Position numbers and translations under genes: made by a program. 50,330 nt of DNA from a virus: IMG/VR virus record IMGVR_UViG_3300017727_000017, positions 1 to 50,330 of that record; one strand, written 5' to 3'. Of this stretch, positions 35,001-42,803 are shown in pieces. The notes below the pieces were generated by a model. It had not been told where the DNA came from and made no database searches. It worked only from the letters and a program-made list of their open reading frames with translations. How positions within the stretch are numbered: position 1 is the first letter of the stretch; each line of letters opens with the position of its first letter.

Positions 35001-35017
35001 TATACTTTCTAAGTATA
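35001..35017 (-). promoter_or_regulatory. Palindrome over the helicase promoter (possible operator)
   Basis: TATACTT, TCT, AAGTATA form a perfect 7-bp inverted repeat spanning 35001-35017. It touches the -10 of the minus-strand promoter and covers the predicted start of transcription, so a DNA-binding protein such as the ribbon-helix-helix at 46258 could repress there. No binding data are available. Confidence 0.4.
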
Positions 35018-35045
35018 AAATAGGATAGATTAGGATAATTGTCAA
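35017..35045 (-). promoter_or_regulatory. Sigma70-type promoter for the SNF2 gene
   Basis: On the minus strand TTGACA (35045 to 35040, 6/6) and TATTTT (35022 to 35017, 4/6) are separated by 17 bases. The -35 begins immediately after the sulfotransferase stop, so the helicase can be transcribed separately from it. Confidence 0.6.
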
Positions 35046-35843
35046 CTATTTATAGTCAAATTTTTTACAGTATTTTTCATATTTACGTAAAAGAGTATTA
35101 CATATTTTTGGAAAATTTTTTCTAAATGATTCTACAGTTGCGTTTTTAGGTCTTGTTCTAGAGCCGGGAATTCTTTCTTTCGTATCTTCTATTCTATAAA
35201 CTTTTGATTTAAATGTTTTCATTTTATCCGCTAAACCTTTTATTCCTGGAATTTTTTCTTCTAAAGTTTTTATATCTTCATTCATTTTTTCGTATTTAAT
35301 TGTGTAATCTATTGTATGCTCACCATTTATTTCATAAAATTTATCAAAATCAGTGATGTTCATCTGTTGAATACAATATTCTCTAAAATCCATATGATCA
35401 CAAGCGTTAAAAAAATAATAATTAGAAATAGCAAAGTCTATTGGATTTCTTATAATTGAAACTTTAGTATATGTATTAAAAATTTCATCACCTATAAATT
35501 TTTTTATTTTTCTTGCAGGTATGTGATTATAATATCTTTTACTGTTTGGTTCAAAAACCATGACCTCATCTCTATTAACTTGATAACAAGGGTTATTCAT
35601 TATATGATTCATAACTGAATAGTCTATGTCTATTCCAATTACATGATTAAAATATTTACTTCCATTTGTATGATTTTGAGCATGAATTTTATTTCTTTCT
35701 TGACTCATCTTTTCATCATCTGGAGTACAAAGAGTTATTATATCTTCTGGACCACAATAATCTCTTAATGCTAATTCAAAAGATGTACCGGCTACTTTAA
35801 GTGGTTTTATAAAGATTAATTTATGTTTATGTGATATAATCAT
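35046..35843 (-). CDS. Sulfotransferase-like protein (265 aa)
   Basis: Transfers sulfate from PAPS to an acceptor. The 5'-phosphosulfate loop is seen as KPLKVAGTSFELAL at 13-26 after a strand LIFIKP. The 3'-phosphate motif is VSIIRNPIDFAISNYYFF at 128-145, preceded by NHIPARKIK at 106-114. Length fits the sulfotransferase family 2 type seen in marine phages. No signal peptide or TM, so action would be in the cytosol. The acceptor (host surface glycan, lipid or virion protein) is unknown. It is divergent from the gene at 35891 across a 47-bp promoter region. The catalytic base is not assigned with certainty. Confidence 0.75.
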   Translation of the reverse strand: MIISHKHKLIFIKPLKVAGTSFELALRDYCGPEDIITLCTPDDEKMSQERNKIHAQNHTNGSKYFNHVIGIDIDYSVMNHIMNNPCYQVNRDEVMVFEPNSKRYYNHIPARKIKKFIGDEIFNTYTKVSIIRNPIDFAISNYYFFNACDHMDFREYCIQQMNITDFDKFYEINGEHTIDYTIKYEKMNEDIKTLEEKIPGIKGLADKMKTFKSKVYRIEDTKERIPGSRTRPKNATVESFRKNFPKICNTLLRKYEKYCKKFDYK

Positions 35844-35871
35844 TGCTTTCTATTTAAAAAATATGTATACA
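35843..35871 (+). promoter_or_regulatory. Weak + strand promoter in the divergent spacer
   Basis: TTGCTT (35843-35848) and TATACA (35866-35871) are spaced by 17 bases ahead of the small gene at 35891. Match scores are moderate (3/6 and 4/6). The TGTATACA palindrome (35864-35871) lies in both this -10 and the minus-strand -10. Confidence 0.3.
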
Positions 35872-35891
35872 AAATAAAAAGAGAAAGTCAA
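35864..35891 (-). promoter_or_regulatory. Minus-strand promoter for the sulfotransferase
   Basis: On the minus strand TTGACT (35891 to 35886, 5/6) and TATACA (35869 to 35864, 4/6) are spaced by 16 bases. The first base of the -35 is the A of the divergent gene's start codon, so the promoters are back-to-back. Confidence 0.45.
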
Positions 35892-36229
35892 TGACTAAAG
35901 TTTATTTAACTCAAGAAATACCAACAGATAGAGAAACCGGTAAACCCAAATATAATGTTATGGGTGCATCAAAGTATGGAGAAATAAAAACTCTATTACC
36001 TATGTATTCTCAAATGATACTTTCTCCCGGTCCATTAATACAAAAACTTAGAACACTTTTAAAAGATTACACGTCAGACGATTATCTTTTATTATCAGGA
36101 GACCCTGCAACTATTGGTGTTATTTGTTCAGTTGTGTCTGATATGACAAATGGAAAATTTAAATTTCTAAAATGGGATAGACAAGAAAAAACTTATTATC
36201 CAATAGAAATAGATTTATTTAAAAATTAG
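35891..36229 (+). CDS. Conserved marine phage protein (112 aa)
   Basis: The pattern MTKVYLTQEIPTDRETGKP, then YGEIKTLLPMYSQMILSPGP, LLLSGDPATIGVI and LKWDRQEKTYYPIEIDL is a family I recognise from cyanophages and pelagiphages, without known function. It looks like a compact alpha/beta domain with no TM or Cys cluster. It is the first rightward gene of the early module, preceding a consensus promoter, and so is probably expressed early from the divergent spacer. GAGAAAG serves as a poor ribosome site. Confidence 0.65.
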   Translation: MTKVYLTQEIPTDRETGKPKYNVMGASKYGEIKTLLPMYSQMILSPGPLIQKLRTLLKDYTSDDYLLLSGDPATIGVICSVVSDMTNGKFKFLKWDRQEKTYYPIEIDLFKN

Positions 36230-36231
36230 TA

Positions 36232-36260
36232 TTGACAAAATAAAAGTCTAGGATTATATA
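36232..36260 (+). promoter_or_regulatory. Consensus sigma70 promoter of the replication module
   Basis: TTGACA (36232-36237, 6/6), 17-base spacer, TATATA (36255-36260, 5/6), followed by an AAAGGA ribosome site and ATG at 36281. It is the strongest + strand promoter match in the window and would drive the replication genes. Confidence 0.7.
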
Positions 36261-36280
36261 TAATTCATGAAAGGAATTGT

Positions 36281-36859
36281 ATGAGTATAGATTATGAAGA
36301 CGATAGATTAGAATCTGTAAAGCAAATAGATGCTGCAGCTTCTTTATCTAATAAAGTTATTGAGTTAAAAAATATTGAAGACGAAATTGAAAACGCAGAA
36401 AAAAGTATTTCAAAATTAAAAGAACAGTCTAAAGTATTATCAGAGGTAGAAATACCAAAGATGATGCAAGAGATGAACATTACAAAATTAAAGCTTAAAG
36501 ATGGTGAGTCTATAGAACTTAAACCATTTTATTATGCTTCTATTGCAAAAGGCAGAAACGAAAGTGATTCTGATTTTTTAGATAGAAAGGATAAAGCTTT
36601 TACATGGCTTCGAGATAACGGCCTAGGTGATATTATTAAAAATGATATTACCGTTACCTTTGGTCGGGACGAAGATAACAAGGCACTGCAATATGCAGAC
36701 CTTGCAAAGAGTAATGGCTTTGAACCAATTCAGCGCGAAACGGTTCATGCTATAACTCTTAAAGCGCTAGTCAGAGAGCGTCTTGAGAATAATCTTGAGA
36801 TGCCTTCTGACATTTTTAAAATCTACGCGGGTAACAGTACAAAAATCAAAAGGAGATAA
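36281..36859 (+). CDS. Conserved phage protein of the replication module (192 aa)
   Basis: N-terminal half (residues 1-70) is a coiled coil (IELKNIEDEIENAEKSISKL). The C-terminal half contains TWLRDNGLGDIIKNDITV, then FGRDEDNKALQYADL and VHAITLKALVRERLE with PSDIFKIYAGNSTKIK at the end. I recognise the second half as a conserved phage domain encoded just before the LPILKLLQNGSGE-type protein in marine phages. No catalytic motif is evident. Likely an early DNA-metabolism partner; unknown biochemically. It lies 1 nt before the next gene. Confidence 0.6.
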   Translation: MSIDYEDDRLESVKQIDAAASLSNKVIELKNIEDEIENAEKSISKLKEQSKVLSEVEIPKMMQEMNITKLKLKDGESIELKPFYYASIAKGRNESDSDFLDRKDKAFTWLRDNGLGDIIKNDITVTFGRDEDNKALQYADLAKSNGFEPIQRETVHAITLKALVRERLENNLEMPSDIFKIYAGNSTKIKRR

Positions 36860-36860
36860 C

Positions 36861-37586
36861 ATGGAAACGAGTAACGAGAAACAAGTAACTATAAAAAAAG
36901 AAAATCTGCCTTCAGATATTTTATTTGAAGCGGATGCAGCACAAGGTTTAGAAAACGTAAGAACAGAAAATCTGGCCTTACCAATTCTAAAACTTTTACA
37001 AAACGGATCTGGAGAAGCTCAGAAGCGTAATCAAAATTACGTTGAAGGCGCTGAACCAGGTATGTTCCTAAACACCGTAACTAAAAAATGTTATAACGGT
37101 GCTGAAGGAATAGAGGTTGTACCCTGCTATTACAAACTTGAGTTTCAAGAATGGGCAGACTTTGGTACAGGTTCAGGAAGACCAGAAAATATTTTTGGTC
37201 ATGATTCTGATATTTTATCTAAAACAACTAAAGATACTGGAGGTAAAGATCGTCTTGAAAACGGTAATTACATTCTAACAGTTGGTCAACATTTTGTTTT
37301 AATTGTTGATGGTGCAAATACAGAACCTGCATTAATCTCTATGAGTTCTTCTCAAGGTAAAGTGAGTAGAAAATGGAATTCAATGATGGCTTCAATTACA
37401 CTTGAAGGCAAAAATGGTCCTTTCACTCCTGCTACTTACAGTCATAAATATGTCCTGTCTTCTGTACTTAACAGTGGAAAAGGTAATCAATGGTATGGCT
37501 TTAATGTTGTAAGCGGTGCTATGATTGATAACGCATCACTCTACGAAAGAGCGAAAAAGTTTCACAACTCATTCGCCGGTAAATAG
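36861..37586 (+). CDS. Conserved phage DNA-metabolism protein (241 aa)
   Basis: ATG at 36861 is preferred because AAAGGAG lies 8 nt upstream; a longer in-frame start would sit inside the previous gene. Residues 40-75 carry LPILKLLQNGSGEAQKRN and EGAEPGMFLNTVTKK, then IEVVPCYYKLEFQEWADF. This widespread phage family is always next to replication or recombination genes. A single-stranded DNA binding or annealing role has been suggested in such contexts, but I see no proof here. The sequence is beta-rich, without an acidic C-terminal tail of the classic SSB kind. Confidence 0.6.
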   Translation: METSNEKQVTIKKENLPSDILFEADAAQGLENVRTENLALPILKLLQNGSGEAQKRNQNYVEGAEPGMFLNTVTKKCYNGAEGIEVVPCYYKLEFQEWADFGTGSGRPENIFGHDSDILSKTTKDTGGKDRLENGNYILTVGQHFVLIVDGANTEPALISMSSSQGKVSRKWNSMMASITLEGKNGPFTPATYSHKYVLSSVLNSGKGNQWYGFNVVSGAMIDNASLYERAKKFHNSFAGK

Positions 37587-37595
37587 TGTGAATAG

Positions 37596-37625
37596 TGGGC
37601 GCTTAGGGGAGACTCAAGGCGCCCA
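37596..37625 (+). promoter_or_regulatory. Hairpin preceding the primase start
   Basis: TGGGCGC (37596-37602) and GCGCCCA (37619-37625) form a 7-bp perfect GC stem with a 16-base loop in otherwise AT-rich DNA. Its last base is the first base of an in-frame ATG, so it could occlude that start and favour the ATG at 37649. No T-run, so not a terminator. Confidence 0.5.
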
Positions 37626-37648
37626 TGCAACGACAGACAGGACAGGAC

Positions 37649-39205
37649 ATGACAGACGTATTAAAAAAATTTAAAAATATATTTGAAGGTTTAGACATAG
37701 CTCGTGGTGAAACCCGTAAGACAGGTGAGGTATCTGCAAAAGGTAAGAGTATTACTAGGTCTAAAACAATTACAGAACCACCTACAGATAAACTGTGGGA
37801 AGATCATTTAAAAGGTACAGAACCTGCATTAGGTATAATTCCAATAAGAAGAGACAATACTTGTATATGGGGATGTATTGACTGGGATGTATATCCTTTA
37901 GATCACAAAGAAATAGTAAATGATTTGAAAAAGAAAAAGATACCACTAACAGTATTTAGATCAAAGTCCGGTGGTGCACATTTATTTTTATTTACAAAAG
38001 AACCCGTCCCTGCAGTTATGATGAGAGATAAGTTAAAAACATATGCTTCAGCCATTGGTCATGCAAGAGCAGAGATATTTCCAAAACAAGAAAAGATAAA
38101 TATTGATCGTGGTGATGTAGGTAGTTTTTTAAACTTACCTTATCACAACTTAGAAAATACAGTTAGATATGCTTTCAATAATAATGGTGAACCAATATTA
38201 GATATTGAAAAGTTTTTTGAACATTATGAAAACCAAGTTTTAAGTGTAGATCAATTTAACAATTTAAAATTAAAAGAAACAGAAGAAGATGATTTTCTTG
38301 AAATGCCACCATGTTTGGTTACGCTTTTATCTGAAGGTGTTGGTGAAGGAATGAGAAATGAAACTATGTATAACGTAGGAGTGTATGTAAAGAAAAGATT
38401 TTCTGAAGACGATCTTTGGAAAAAGAAAATGAATCACTACAACATAAAATATTTTAAACCACCTATTAATGCATCAGAACTTGTTAAGACTCAAGAATCA
38501 TTAGAAAACAAAGATTATTTTTATAAATGTAAAGATGAACCTTTATCATCTTTTTGTAATTCGAAGCTATGTGTAACAAAAAAATATGGTGTAGGTGATG
38601 ATGATGCACCAGTACAAACTATAACTAATATTAGAAAGTACAACTCTGATCCACCATTATTTTTCTGTGACATCGATGGACAAACAGTGATGGTTGAAAC
38701 TTCAGTTCTTCACGACCCGGATAAATTTTCAATGGCATGCTTAGAACAAATTAATAGACCACAGATGCCTATGTCTAAAATTATATGGCGTAAGATGTTA
38801 ATAAAACTTTTACAGGAGAAACAAGATACAGATGAAAAAGCTACGGCAGACCTTAAAGTTGAAAATCAATTAAAAGAATACATGGAAGACTTTATAAATA
38901 AAGTTAAAGGTAAAGATATAAATGATATTCAAAGAGGTGTTGCGTATAGTGATGATAACTATAGTTATTTTAAAATGAAAGATTTTTGGAAACATTTAGT
39001 AAAAAATAAATGGCCAGATAAAAGATATCCAAAACATGTAGTAGTACAAAAACTACAAACTCAATTAAAGATTGAGGAGGATTATCCAAAAATAAACGGT
39101 AAAACAGTGCGTTGCTTTAAGATGTTAAAGATTGTATCTGTTGAGCCAGAGAAAGCAAAATATGAAAGTCAGGAACCATCATGGAAAAGAAAAATAGAAC
39201 AGTAA
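37649..39205 (+). CDS. Archaeo-eukaryotic primase, TOTE-type (518 aa)
   Basis: Makes primers for DNA synthesis. AEP signature: IDWD at 77-80 (metal-binding Asp78 and Asp80), RSKSGGAHLFLF at 104-115 (SxxxH-type motif with His111), and EIFPKQEKINIDRGDVGSF at 142-160, followed by LNLPYHN. This third block corresponds to the FPNQ...GNLI-LP pattern of the TOTE-conflict-type primase domain. The C-terminal 330 residues are charged, with CKDEPLSSFCNSKLC (three Cys at 306-320) as a possible zinc site. ATG at 37649 follows AGGAC; a start at 37625 is also possible. The last 25 bases overlap the helicase start. Confidence 0.8.
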   Translation: MTDVLKKFKNIFEGLDIARGETRKTGEVSAKGKSITRSKTITEPPTDKLWEDHLKGTEPALGIIPIRRDNTCIWGCIDWDVYPLDHKEIVNDLKKKKIPLTVFRSKSGGAHLFLFTKEPVPAVMMRDKLKTYASAIGHARAEIFPKQEKINIDRGDVGSFLNLPYHNLENTVRYAFNNNGEPILDIEKFFEHYENQVLSVDQFNNLKLKETEEDDFLEMPPCLVTLLSEGVGEGMRNETMYNVGVYVKKRFSEDDLWKKKMNHYNIKYFKPPINASELVKTQESLENKDYFYKCKDEPLSSFCNSKLCVTKKYGVGDDDAPVQTITNIRKYNSDPPLFFCDIDGQTVMVETSVLHDPDKFSMACLEQINRPQMPMSKIIWRKMLIKLLQEKQDTDEKATADLKVENQLKEYMEDFINKVKGKDINDIQRGVAYSDDNYSYFKMKDFWKHLVKNKWPDKRYPKHVVVQKLQTQLKIEEDYPKINGKTVRCFKMLKIVSVEPEKAKYESQEPSWKRKIEQ

Positions 39206-40725
39206 TACCTGGACCACCGGGAACCGGGAAAACATATAGATTATTAAATCATTATATGGCCAAAGAAATAAAAGAAAATAAAACTGATCCTAAAAAAATT
39301 TGTTACATTACTTTTAGTAAAGCAGCTGCAGAAGAAGCAACTGAAAGATTTGAAGAATTATTTCCTAAAGAAAAACTTGGATACATAGGCACTATGCATG
39401 CATTAGGGGTAAGAGAATTAAACATAGATGTAGGTGCAAAATTATTAAGAGGTAATAGTCAATGGAATCAATTTAAACTTTATGAGCCAATGGCGGCTAA
39501 ATTAAATACTGATATGAGTATTGATTCAATTACTGGTAAAACTAGATTTAAAGACCCTATACTAACTACAAGAGACTATGCAAAAAATAAAAAAATATCT
39601 TTGAATGAAGCTGCGATACAAAAAGGTATGGCGGGTTGGTCAGACATACACATCGCAGAAAAAATAGATGGTGCACTAACACAATATAAAAAAGACACAG
39701 GAGTCATAGAATTTTATGACATGATAGGTTTGTTTACGGATAAAATAAAAACTAAAGATAGTTTTTATGACGTTATATTTTTAGATGAAGCTCAAGACTT
39801 GAATGCACTACAGTGGGATATGTTTTTTGAATTAGAGAAACTAAGTAATAGGTCCTTCATTGCTGGTGATGATGATCAAACTATCTACGGTTTTCAAGGA
39901 GCAGATGCATCTACATTTATAAACCTAGAAGGAACTATAGATGAACAAGTAAAGTCGAGACGAGTACCGAGAAGCGTGCATCGAGTGGCTTTAAATATAT
40001 TAGATAGACTCAACGAACGTAGGACAAAGAATTGGGAAGCGAGAGACGAGGAAGGTGAAGTTAATTATGAAACATCACTAGAAAACATAGACTTTGCAAA
40101 AGGTAAGTGGATGATACTTGGTAGAACTAATAGACTTTGTGAGAAGGCAAGAGATCATTTGTATATGAAAGGTTTAAGATATGAATTTACAGGTGATAAA
40201 TATTTAGATAAAAATTCTATGCTAGCATTTACTACCTGGAAAAGATTAAATAATGGTGCAAGTATTGATTCAAAAGATGTCAAAGTAATGTATTCTTTTT
40301 TAAAAGTAAAACTAGGTCATATACAAAGAGGGTTTGCTAGTGGTAAAACTTTAGATTCTGTTTTTTCTGTGACGTTAGAAGAACTAAAGAAAGATCATGG
40401 TTTACTTGTTGAAGGTAGTTGGGAACATCTTGACTTTGATGAAGATACAAAAGTTTTCATGAAACATTTAATACAAAACAATTATGATCTTATGAAAGAA
40501 GCTGACATAAAGATAATGACCTTACATGGATCAAAGGGAAAAGAATGTGAAAACGTAGTTTTATTTACAGATTTTGGTGCGGATGAATATCAAAGTAATT
40601 TTATTGAAGGTGAGTTTGAAAAGTCACCAGACAATGAACATAGATTATTTTTTGTTGGAGTTACCAGAGCTAAACAAAAACTTTATTTACTACAATCAGA
40701 GGAGGGTACAGGGTATGTCATATAA
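39181..40725 (+). CDS. UvrD/Rep-like SF1 helicase (514 aa)
   Basis: Unwinds DNA for replication. Motif I GPPGTGKT at 11-18, motif Ia YITFSKAAAEEA at 42-53, motif Ic IGTMHALG at 69-76, motif II DEAQD at 202-206, motif III GDDDQTIYGFQGA at 229-241, motif IV-like region, motif V IMTLHGSKGKE near 445-455, and motif VI VTRAKQKLYLL near 494-504. All key residues are present. The length is shorter than UvrD (720 aa) because accessory domains are reduced, usual for phage forms. Overlap with primase by 25 nt and position before PolA suggest a replication complex. Confidence 0.9.
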   Translation: MEKKNRTVIPGPPGTGKTYRLLNHYMAKEIKENKTDPKKICYITFSKAAAEEATERFEELFPKEKLGYIGTMHALGVRELNIDVGAKLLRGNSQWNQFKLYEPMAAKLNTDMSIDSITGKTRFKDPILTTRDYAKNKKISLNEAAIQKGMAGWSDIHIAEKIDGALTQYKKDTGVIEFYDMIGLFTDKIKTKDSFYDVIFLDEAQDLNALQWDMFFELEKLSNRSFIAGDDDQTIYGFQGADASTFINLEGTIDEQVKSRRVPRSVHRVALNILDRLNERRTKNWEARDEEGEVNYETSLENIDFAKGKWMILGRTNRLCEKARDHLYMKGLRYEFTGDKYLDKNSMLAFTTWKRLNNGASIDSKDVKVMYSFLKVKLGHIQRGFASGKTLDSVFSVTLEELKKDHGLLVEGSWEHLDFDEDTKVFMKHLIQNNYDLMKEADIKIMTLHGSKGKECENVVLFTDFGADEYQSNFIEGEFEKSPDNEHRLFFVGVTRAKQKLYLLQSEEGTGYVI

Positions 40726-40936
40726 ATCATTAGACAAACAAGTTCAGGGAAATCACTATCAAGATTTCAAGATTCAACCTGCAGAGTTTGTAAATCAAAA
40801 TAAACTCTTGTTTGCTGAGGGAAATGCTATAAAATATATTTGTAGGCATTCTAAGAAAGGTAAACATTACGACATTAAAAAGGCAATACATTATTTAGAA
40901 ATGATTCTAGAAAGGGATTATGGAGAATTTATTTAA
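40715..40936 (+). CDS. DUF3310-type small phage protein (73 aa)
   Basis: The true start is ATG at 40715, with AGAGGAGG just upstream; longer open frames are shadows. The motif QGNHYQDFKIQPAEFVNQN, then AIKYICRHSKKGKHYDIKKA and HYLEMILERDY, defines DUF3310, sometimes called a nucleotide kinase-like or SaV-like protein. There is no P-loop. It overlaps the helicase end by 11 nt and the polymerase start by 17 nt. DUF3310 proteins commonly sit beside phage DNA replication genes; their function is not known. Confidence 0.8.
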   Translation: MSYKSLDKQVQGNHYQDFKIQPAEFVNQNKLLFAEGNAIKYICRHSKKGKHYDIKKAIHYLEMILERDYGEFI

Positions 40937-42794
40937 CGAAGAGATGTGGAATTCACCGGATGAGTTTAAAGATTTAAGTAGTTATAAATACATAGCAATT
41001 GACTTAGAAACAAGAGATCCAAACCTAAAGAAAATGGGTTCAGGTTCTGTAAGAGGTGATGGAGAAATAATTGGAGTAGCTGTTGCAGTAGATGGTTGGT
41101 CTGGATACTATTCTTTTGGTCATGAGCAAGGTAATTTTTTTGCAAAAGAATCTGTAATGAAATGGGTAAAAAGTATTTGTGCATTACCTTGTCCTAAAAT
41201 ATTTCATAATGCAATGTATGACGTATGTTGGTTAAGAGCATATGGTGTAAAGATAAATGGAATCATTGTAGATACAATGATGATGGCAGCTGTATTAGAT
41301 GAAAACAGATTGTATTACTCATTGAATTCATTATCTTTTATAGAGCTAGGTAAAGTTAAAAATGAAAAAGCCTTACAAGATGCAGCAGACAAAGCTGGCA
41401 TAGATGCAAAGTCTGAAATGTATAAGCTTCCCGCATCAATGGTTGGAGCATATGCTGAAGCAGATGCTGAACTAACCTTACAACTATTTAAAAAATTTTC
41501 AGGGCAAATAAGAGATCAAAACTTACAGAGGATATTTAACTTGGAGACAAGTTTATTTCCTATGTTGGTAGATATGAAATTTAAGGGCGTTCGAGTAGAC
41601 GTCGATAAAGCGCTTCGACTGAAACATGTGCTAGAGAAAAGAGAAGGGCTATGCCTTGCAAAAGTGAAACAAGTAACAGGAGTAGAAGTACAAATATGGG
41701 CAGCAAGATCGATCGCCAAAGTATTTGACAACCTTGGACTACCTTATTCCAGAACTGCAAAAAGTAACGCACCATCATTTACAAAAGCTACACTAGAAAA
41801 CCATGAAAATCCAGTGGTAAAAAACATTGCAGAAGCTAGGGAATTAAACAAAGCACATACAACATTTATAGATACAATATTAAAACATGAACACAATGGA
41901 CGTATTCATGCTGACATAAATCAGTTAAGATCAGATGCAGGTGGAACTGTAACCGGGCGTTTCTCATATTCTAATCCAAACTTACAACAAATACCTGCAA
42001 GAAACAATTTATTAGGTCCTGCAATTCGTGGACTATTTATACCAGAGCAGGGCTGTGATTGGGGTTGTTTTGATTACTCACAACAAGAACCTAGATTAGT
42101 TTTACACTATGCAGCAGAACATCCTATCTTAAAAAATTCTGAGTCTGTAACTGAAATGGTTTCTAAGTTTAATAGAGACCCCAAAATGGACTTTCATGGA
42201 ATGGTAGCTAAACTTGCAAACATAAAAAGAAAAGAAGCTAAGACTATTAACTTAGGTTTGTTTTATGGAATGGGTAAAGCAAAACTTCAACAGTCTTTGG
42301 ATTTAGAAAACAAAGAAGATGCTGATAAACTTTTTAATAATTATCACGACAGTGTACCTTTTGTAAAAGGTTTGATGGACGCTACAATGAGAGACTCACA
42401 AAGAGACGGAGAGATTCAAACAATTGCAGGTAGAGTATGTAGATTTGATAAATGGGAAGAGGCAAGGTTTGCTCCAGGTGAGTTGAGAGCACCTATGACT
42501 TATGAAGAAGCTAAGGGAAAATATGGTGAAGATAGAATTAGAAGAGCCTATACATACAAAGCTTTAAATAAATTAATACAGGGTTCTGCGGCAGATATGA
42601 CCAAACAAGCTATGCTAGATTTATATAACGAAGGTATTACACCGCATATACAAGTACACGATGAACTTGATATATCTGTTGAATCAGAGCATCAGGCTCA
42701 AAAAATCATTGCAATTATGCAAGATGCAGTTAAACTTTCTGTCAAAAATAAAGTTGATTATGAAAAAGGTCCTACTTGGGGCGATGTAAAATGA
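40920..42794 (+). CDS. polA: DNA polymerase I (family A) with 3'-5' exonuclease
   Basis: Replicative polymerase of the phage. Exonuclease domain: IAIDLETRDP with Asp28 and Glu30, FHNAMYDVCWL with Asp101, and YAEAD with Tyr178 and Asp182. Polymerase motif A FDYSQQEPRL (Asp385), motif B RKEAKTINLGLFYGM (Lys441, Tyr449), motif C HDEL at 580-583. No 5'-3' exonuclease domain. In motif B the residue at the E. coli Phe762 position is Leu445, a substitution that has been linked in viral PolA surveys with altered fidelity or speed and a slower or temperate lifestyle. Length 624 aa is typical for viral PolA. Confidence 0.95.
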   Translation: MENLFNEEMWNSPDEFKDLSSYKYIAIDLETRDPNLKKMGSGSVRGDGEIIGVAVAVDGWSGYYSFGHEQGNFFAKESVMKWVKSICALPCPKIFHNAMYDVCWLRAYGVKINGIIVDTMMMAAVLDENRLYYSLNSLSFIELGKVKNEKALQDAADKAGIDAKSEMYKLPASMVGAYAEADAELTLQLFKKFSGQIRDQNLQRIFNLETSLFPMLVDMKFKGVRVDVDKALRLKHVLEKREGLCLAKVKQVTGVEVQIWAARSIAKVFDNLGLPYSRTAKSNAPSFTKATLENHENPVVKNIAEARELNKAHTTFIDTILKHEHNGRIHADINQLRSDAGGTVTGRFSYSNPNLQQIPARNNLLGPAIRGLFIPEQGCDWGCFDYSQQEPRLVLHYAAEHPILKNSESVTEMVSKFNRDPKMDFHGMVAKLANIKRKEAKTINLGLFYGMGKAKLQQSLDLENKEDADKLFNNYHDSVPFVKGLMDATMRDSQRDGEIQTIAGRVCRFDKWEEARFAPGELRAPMTYEEAKGKYGEDRIRRAYTYKALNKLIQGSAADMTKQAMLDLYNEGITPHIQVHDELDISVESEHQAQKIIAIMQDAVKLSVKNKVDYEKGPTWGDVK

Positions 42795-42803
42795 GGAGTA
42801 ATT

